From Gammaproteobacteria bacterium (GTDB lineage: Bacteria; Pseudomonadota; Gammaproteobacteria; Chromatiales; Chromatiaceae), in contig JABDQZ010000147.1 in assembly GCA_013041975.1 (NCBI GenBank), positions 1 to 18,516 of the forward strand: a stretch of 18,516 nt of DNA, given 5' to 3'. A program made the translations under genes and the position numbers. This document shows positions 13,890 to 18,516 of this stretch, in pieces; the stretch's first letter is position 1, and each line of letters opens with the position of its first letter. The notes under the pieces were generated by a model. It was not told where the DNA came from and did not search any database. It worked only from the letters and a program-made list of their open reading frames with translations.

Positions 13890-16800
13890 TTAGAGGAGGA
13901 TTTGTTCGATGCCTTCTGTTTTCAGTTTTTCAATAAAGCCCTTTTGCCAGTTTTTCCCCAGGCGTTCTTCAGCTATTTCGTTAAGGATATAATCCGTTTT
14001 CAGGCCAGTTTCATCAGCATAGCGAGTGAGCCCCTGCTTACAGGCCGGGCAACTGGTCAACAGTTTCACGTTGTCATTACTGGCCTTGTTCTGGCCAGTT
14101 AATTGTTGAATGCCTTTTCCCAGTTCAGCAGACTTTCTGAAACGCAGTTGATTGGCGATATCCGGGCGTGCCGTTCCCAGGGTGCCTGCCTCGCCGCAGC
14201 AGCGGTCAGAGAGTAAAACGTCTTTTCCAGTGAGTTCACGTGCCAGTTTGATCGGGTTATGACGTTTTATCGGGCTGTGGCACGGGTCGTGATAAAGGAA
14301 TTGGCTTTCACTTTCGCCAGTCATCGTGAAGCCTTTTTCAAGCAGGTATTCATGAATATCCATCAAGCGGGCACCCGGAAATATTTTTTCAAATTCATAT
14401 TTGAATAACTGGTCGATACAGGTGCCGCACGAAACCAGCACGGTTTTGATATCCATGAAGTTGAGCGTGTTAGCCATACGATGAAACAGCACGCGATTTT
14501 CCATGGTAATGCGTCGACCTTTTTCTGCCAGGCCTGCGGCGGACTGGGGATAGCCACAGCACAGGTATCCGGGAGGCAATACGGTGGTTGTGCCTGCTTC
14601 ATAAAGCATGGCAATCGTGGCCAGGCCGATATCGGAAAATAGTCTTTCTGAACCGCAGCCCGGAAAATAGAATACCGCTTCTGAGTCTTCGGCAGCAATT
14701 TGCGGGTTTCGAATAAGCGGAATATGGGTTTTGTCTTCCAGTTCCAGTTCGGTACGGTAAGAGCGCTTGGGGAGCTCAACACGGATTGGCCTGCTGACCA
14801 GGGCGGTTAATTGCTCGGACGTCTTTATGCTGCCCGTGGTTGCAGCAGGCAGTTTGTCCTGTTTCTTCAGCAGGGCGGTTTTACGTAACAGGTCGTGAGT
14901 GAGATTGACCGCCTTAAAGCCCCATTTCAGCATCAGCTGACGCAAAGTCTTGACCATCAGGGGGTCGGTGGCATTCAGCAGTTGCATGGCTGCCCAGGTG
15001 CCGGGGTTAAAGCGTTTCTGGCCTCGCTCGGTCAGGATTTTTCGCATGCGAACGGTGACATCACCAAAATCGATATTGACCGGACAGGGGTTAAGGCATT
15101 TATGACATACCGTGCAATGGTCTGCGACATCATTCATTTCATCAAAATGCTGAACGGCGAGGCCCCTGCGTGTTTGCTCTTCGTAAAGAAAGGCCTCAAT
15201 GATAAGTCCCGTTCCCAGTATTTTGTTGCGAGGTGAATACAACAGGTTGGCGCGGGGAATATGCGTCATGCAGACCGGTTTGCACTTGCCGCAGCGAAGG
15301 CAGTGTTTGACATCATTATTCAACTCACCGAGTTCACTTTCTTCCAGGATCAGTGCTTCCTGCTGGACCAGTTGCAAAGAAGGTGTGTAGGCGTTTTCGA
15401 GGCTGGAGCCAGGCATTAGCTTGCCGCGATTAAAATTACCGTTTGGGTCTACTTTTTGTTTATAGGCAACAAAGTCTTCGATTTTGTCATCATCAAGGTA
15501 CTGGAACTTGGTCAGACCAATGCCGTGTTCACCGGAGATTGAGCCACCGAGAGACAGGGCAAGCTCCATGATCTGATCTACCAGCTGATCCGCTTCATGC
15601 AGCATGGCATAGTCATGTGAATGCACGGGGATGTTGCTATGCACATTGCCATCTCCGGCATGCATGTGCAGTGCAACAAAGAGACGGGAATTGCGTTTGA
15701 GTTGATGAGTTTCATCCAGCTTGTCGCGTATAGCAGCCAGTTCCTGGCCGCTGAAAATATCCTTAAGCGGTGAAGCAATCTCCTTGCGGTAGGAATGTCG
15801 CAGCTCACGCCTGAGCATGAGATCCAGTAACAGGTCATGCTCCTGGATTGCATCGATCAGGGAGTGGTCAAGGAAATGATTCGCGACCTCGGGTTTTTCA
15901 TCAAGATTTTCAAGTATGAACTGCCATTTGTCATAGGCGCGAGTCACCAGGTCTTTGGCTGCAGCCTGTTTGTCAGCCAGAATGGTGCGGTTCTCTTGCG
16001 AATCTGCTTCGCACTGGCAAAGTTCATTCAGGTCGGTATCCAGAAATGCCAGAACATCCTGCTTGATAGCCTGCTTGTTTTTGATTGACTGCATGATGTT
16101 GAGTCTTTCAATACCGCGATTATAGTCATTCAGTCTATCCAGAGGGATGACCACATCCTCGTTTATTTTGAAGGCATTGGTATGTGCAGAGATGGCGGCT
16201 GTTCGTGCCCGATCAAGCCAGAAACGATGCCGAGCTTCAGGGCTGCTGGCAATAAAGCCTTCCGCATCCCGCTTGTTGGCAAGTTGAACAACCGCAGCGG
16301 TGACCTTGTCCAGCAAGGGTTCATCATCGGAAACAATATCCGCCAGCAGTACCATTTTGGGTAGCTGTCCTGAGTGTTCAGGTGATGATGATTTGGCCGA
16401 GTATTTGACGGCCTTGATATAACGTTCATCAAGATGTTCCAGGCCGGGCAACAGGACATTGTCCTGCTGTTCTACAAAGTCTTTGATTTCGACAATGGCC
16501 GGAACTGCTTTTGAAATATCGGTACCATAAAATTCGAGACAGACGGTTCTCCCATGGGCAGGCATGCGGTGTAACAGGAAGCGTGCCGAAGTGATCAGGC
16601 CATCACAACCTTCCTTCTGGATACCGGGAAGGCCCGACAGGAATTTGTCGGTGACATCCTTGCCCAGCCCGGAGCGCCTGAAGGCCTGCCCGGGAATTTC
16701 CATGATTTCGGGAAGCTCCAACCGGGTGATTCCATCTGTTGCATAACGCGTAATGCGGAAACGTACCAGTTCCTGGTCGTGGATTTTCCCCAGATTATGC

Positions 16801-17741
16801 TGCAGTCGTTCAACTTCCAGCCACTGGGCGTCGGGAGTGACCATGCGCCATGAAACCAGGTTATCCAGGGTCGTTCCCCACAGGACAGCTTTCTTGCCGC
16901 CGGCATTCATGGCGATGTTGCCGCCGATAGTTGAGGCATCCTGAGAAGTGGGATCAACGGCAAAAGCCAGTCCCTGGGTGGATGCAAGGTCTGATACGCG
17001 GCGTGTTACGACGCCAGCCCCAGTTGTCACTGTAGGATAACTGATGTCCAGTTCGGCTAACTTGTATTGCACCACATCAGAGAGCTGCTCGAGTTTTTCG
17101 GTGTTGATAATGGCTGTATGGGCATGCAGTGGTACGGCTGATCCGGTATAGCCGGTGCCGCCGCCACGTGGAATGATGGTCAGGCCGCAATCCAGGCAGG
17201 CTTTGACGACAGCTGCCACCTCTGCTTCCTCATCCGGCGATATCACCACAAACGGCATCTCAACGCGCCAGTCGGTCGCGTCGGTAGAGTGTGAAACGCG
17301 GGCCAGTCCGCCAAAGTCGACATTGTCCTTGCGTGTAATGCCGGTCAAAGCGCGGCGTACCCTGTGCTGCAACTTGCGGTTGCGTTCGAAACAGTCTGAA
17401 AAATCCTGTACCGCCTTGCGGGCAGCGTAGAGCAGCTTTTCAGCATCGCTGTTGTTGTTCAGGCGATCCTGAAACTGATCCAGACGGTGGTTCAGGGCTT
17501 CAACCAATTGGCGGTGACGAGAGGGATTCTGTTGCAGATCGTCCTGTAGATAGGGATTGCGCTGCACTACCCACATGTCTCCGAGCACTTCAAACAACAT
17601 GCGGGCAGAGCGCCCTGTGCGACGAGAGCCACGCAGTTCCTCGATAAGAGTCCAGTTATCTTCCCCGAGGTAACGGATGACGATTTCCCGGTCGGAAAAC
17701 GAGGTGTAGTTATACGGAATTTCGCGGATACGGTCTGTCAT
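13890..17741 (-). CDS. FAD-linked oxidase fused to Fe-S and CCG domains (GlcD-GlcF-like)
   Basis: This 1283-aa protein should oxidise a 2-hydroxyacid such as D-lactate or glycolate and pass electrons through Fe-S clusters to the respiratory chain. After an N-terminal extension (about 1-135, DUF3683-like) comes the FAD-binding domain with PRGGGTGYTG (191-200) and DPTSQDASTIGGN, then the oxidase C-terminal domain with HAGDGNVH (694-701), GEHGIG (737-742) and a helical insertion at about 550-685. Two 4Fe-4S motifs follow (C814/817/820/824 and C876/879/882/886). Two CCG modules close it: C1029, C1061/C1062, C1105/C1108 and C1154, C1181/C1182, C1231/C1234. All are intact. It thus joins what glcD and glcF encode separately. 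E. coli YdiJ is a shorter relative lacking the extension. The substrate is not determined, and no strong ribosome site precedes the ATG. Confidence 0.93.
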   Translation of the reverse strand: MTDRIREIPYNYTSFSDREIVIRYLGEDNWTLIEELRGSRRTGRSARMLFEVLGDMWVVQRNPYLQDDLQQNPSRHRQLVEALNHRLDQFQDRLNNNSDAEKLLYAARKAVQDFSDCFERNRKLQHRVRRALTGITRKDNVDFGGLARVSHSTDATDWRVEMPFVVISPDEEAEVAAVVKACLDCGLTIIPRGGGTGYTGSAVPLHAHTAIINTEKLEQLSDVVQYKLAELDISYPTVTTGAGVVTRRVSDLASTQGLAFAVDPTSQDASTIGGNIAMNAGGKKAVLWGTTLDNLVSWRMVTPDAQWLEVERLQHNLGKIHDQELVRFRITRYATDGITRLELPEIMEIPGQAFRRSGLGKDVTDKFLSGLPGIQKEGCDGLITSARFLLHRMPAHGRTVCLEFYGTDISKAVPAIVEIKDFVEQQDNVLLPGLEHLDERYIKAVKYSAKSSSPEHSGQLPKMVLLADIVSDDEPLLDKVTAAVVQLANKRDAEGFIASSPEARHRFWLDRARTAAISAHTNAFKINEDVVIPLDRLNDYNRGIERLNIMQSIKNKQAIKQDVLAFLDTDLNELCQCEADSQENRTILADKQAAAKDLVTRAYDKWQFILENLDEKPEVANHFLDHSLIDAIQEHDLLLDLMLRRELRHSYRKEIASPLKDIFSGQELAAIRDKLDETHQLKRNSRLFVALHMHAGDGNVHSNIPVHSHDYAMLHEADQLVDQIMELALSLGGSISGEHGIGLTKFQYLDDDKIEDFVAYKQKVDPNGNFNRGKLMPGSSLENAYTPSLQLVQQEALILEESELGELNNDVKHCLRCGKCKPVCMTHIPRANLLYSPRNKILGTGLIIEAFLYEEQTRRGLAVQHFDEMNDVADHCTVCHKCLNPCPVNIDFGDVTVRMRKILTERGQKRFNPGTWAAMQLLNATDPLMVKTLRQLMLKWGFKAVNLTHDLLRKTALLKKQDKLPAATTGSIKTSEQLTALVSRPIRVELPKRSYRTELELEDKTHIPLIRNPQIAAEDSEAVFYFPGCGSERLFSDIGLATIAMLYEAGTTTVLPPGYLCCGYPQSAAGLAEKGRRITMENRVLFHRMANTLNFMDIKTVLVSCGTCIDQLFKYEFEKIFPGARLMDIHEYLLEKGFTMTGESESQFLYHDPCHSPIKRHNPIKLARELTGKDVLLSDRCCGEAGTLGTARPDIANQLRFRKSAELGKGIQQLTGQNKASNDNVKLLTSCPACKQGLTRYADETGLKTDYILNEIAEERLGKNWQKGFIEKLKTEGIEQILL

Positions 17742-17769
17742 TCAGGGGTGGATCGGTATTCATTCAAAG

Positions 17770-17797
17770 TTTAAATGCTATTTTAGCTTATTATTAT
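17770..17797 (+). promoter_or_regulatory. candidate promoter for the zinc-ribbon gene
   Basis: TTTAAA (17770-17775) and TATTAT (17792-17797) are 16 bp apart, with four and five of six consensus matches, in an AT-rich stretch of the divergent spacer before the large oxidoreductase. A second overlapping TATTAT begins at 17789. Judged by eye. Confidence 0.3.
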
Positions 17798-17829
17798 GCG
17801 AAGAAAACAGGTCATAGGTAGGTTTTAAT

Positions 17830-17889
17830 ATGAAATTAATCGAAATGATTCCGACCTGGCTGGAAGCAGTTTTGCTCGATATTGACTAA
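17830..17889 (+). CDS. possible 19-aa leader ORF upstream of the zinc-ribbon gene
   Basis: AGGTAGG (17816-17822) lies seven bases before an ATG that opens a 19-codon frame ending in TAA at 17887-17889. The peptide begins MKLIEMIPTWLEAVLL and ends in acidic residues, so it is an amphipathic or hydrophobic helix in outline. It ends 31 bases before the zinc-ribbon start. It could be an upstream ORF affecting that gene or a chance frame. Confidence 0.25.
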   Translation: MKLIEMIPTWLEAVLLDID

Positions 17890-17920
17890 AATTAGAACAG
17901 GGACTAAACGAGGAACCAAC

Positions 17921-18421
17921 ATGAACGAAAAGAATAATGATGCAGTTGAGAAAATGGTAAAGGCCTATGAAACCATGCTGGAGCGTGTGAACAAGGTCAG
18001 TGACCGGGCTTCTCCCGTGCTGGGTAATGCTATTGATCATGCACGGGAAACGGCTGTTGAGCTGGGTGAACTGACCCGTGAAGAGGCAGATAAAATCGCC
18101 ACTTATATAGAAAGGGATGTCAAGGATGCGGCGTCATTTATTGTTGAAACCGGCCAGGATTTTAAAGACTGGTTCCGCTTCGACGTACAGTTGGTGGAAA
18201 CCAAACTGTTCGACATGTTTGCCTCGGTAGCGGATCAAACCAGTGTTGAGCTAAAGAAGTTCGCTGAAATGGCCCGCAGGGCACCTTCACGTACGGGAGA
18301 AATCACAGGTCCGGGTACGCTGGAATGCACCCGATGCGGTGAGCAATTACATTTCAAAAAAGCCGGACATATTCCTCCCTGTCCAAAATGCCGGGAGACC
18401 GAATTCAAGCGGGTTAGCTGA
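17921..18421 (+). CDS. zinc-ribbon protein of the DUF1451 (YbeL-like) family
   Basis: This 166-aa cytoplasmic protein has a long helical N-terminal part (about 1-120, with ELGELTREEADKIATYIERD) and a C-terminal zinc ribbon. The four ligands are C136 and C139 in LECTRCGEQL and C154 and C157 in PPCPKCRETEF, after the family phrase GEITGPGTL. E. coli YbeL has the same arrangement (KTGELTRTEVDELT, then GEVVGLGNLVCEKC and LCPKCG). No function is established for the family. The ATG at 17921 is chosen because GAGGAA (17910-17915) lies five bases upstream; a TTG at 17882 would add 13 residues without support. The gene is divergent from the large oxidoreductase and convergent with the gene entering from the right edge. 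Confidence 0.92.
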   Translation: MNEKNNDAVEKMVKAYETMLERVNKVSDRASPVLGNAIDHARETAVELGELTREEADKIATYIERDVKDAASFIVETGQDFKDWFRFDVQLVETKLFDMFASVADQTSVELKKFAEMARRAPSRTGEITGPGTLECTRCGEQLHFKKAGHIPPCPKCRETEFKRVS

Positions 18422-18426
18422 TATCC

Positions 18427-18516
18427 CTAGTTGTTTTTGACAACATCACAGATGCTTTGTTGTTCCAGTTGCTCACGGAAGTCCGGTACTTTTAACTGTT
18501 CTTCCATGCCTGGAAT
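18427..18516 (-). CDS. 3' end of an unidentified minus-strand gene (continues off the window)
   Basis: From the right edge the minus strand is open for 29 codons to a TAG at 18429-18427. The visible part includes EEQLKVPDFREQLEQQSI and ends DVVKNN, a composition like a genuine helical C-terminus. The stop lies five bases past the end of the convergent zinc-ribbon gene, the tight end-to-end packing seen elsewhere in this window. An in-frame ATG at codon 4 is unlikely to be the true start. No family can be named from so little. Confidence 0.4.
   Translation of the reverse strand: MPGMEEQLKVPDFREQLEQQSICDVVKNN

Noticed and set aside
14363..14782. A 139-codon open frame on the minus strand
   Set aside because: It lies wholly inside the 1283-aa oxidoreductase in another frame and has no sensible protein composition.
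17882..17920. TTG at 17882 as start of the zinc-ribbon protein
   Set aside because: It would add 13 basic residues with no ribosome site; ATG at 17921 follows GAGGAA.
18430..18444. Short hairpin GTTGT/ACAAC after the zinc-ribbon gene
   Set aside because: A five-base AT-rich stem without a following T run, inside the convergent coding end.

Overview
The window looks like a chromosomal segment from a gammaproteobacterium of moderate GC content. The best evidence is a zapE-slyX pair whose products match the enterobacterial family layouts (SlyX even keeps the PPHY tail), a bcp/PrxQ peroxiredoxin, a YbeL-type zinc-ribbon protein and a 1283-residue FAD/Fe-S fusion oxidoreductase. A persulfide-sensor-like ArsR protein, a TSUP anion exporter and the start of a SulP transporter hint at a sulfur-metabolising lifestyle. 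That is inference, and I cannot name the genus. I see no rRNA, tRNA, CRISPR array, insertion sequence or phage gene.

Layout. 1-76 (-) is the first 25 codons of a SulP-type transporter. 240-4262 (+) is a tight run of peroxiredoxin, hybrid histidine kinase, REC-PAS response regulator and ArsR regulator. 4283-6556 (+) continues with a 62-aa membrane protein, zapE, slyX and a TSUP permease. 6522-8321 (-) is a PAS histidine kinase whose 3' end overlaps the TSUP gene. 8322-8678 is a gene-poor divergent region with two spaced inverted repeats, a perfect 10-bp hairpin and a possible 34-aa minus-strand ORF. 8679-9435 (+) is a CZB zinc-binding protein followed by a bacteriohemerythrin. 9463-10653 (-) is a TraB/PrgY-type membrane protein. 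10744-11400 (+) is an unrecognised helical protein. 11397-13817 (-) is a second orphan kinase with a substrate-binding-protein-like sensor. 13890-17741 (-) is the large oxidoreductase. 17921-18421 (+) is a zinc-ribbon protein, and 18427-18516 (-) is the 3' end of an unidentified gene.

How it may work together. The first operon couples a thiol peroxidase to a two-component pair and to an ArsR protein whose two cysteines (C34 and C100) have the same 66-residue spacing as the dithiol sensors SqrR, BigR and HlyU. This reads as a reactive-sulfur or peroxide response module. The CZB and hemerythrin pair adds zinc/oxidant and oxygen or iron chemistry, and lies between two kinases with closely related cores. 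Neither kinase has an adjacent response regulator. The only stand-alone receiver in the window belongs to the first operon, so cross-talk is possible but unproven.
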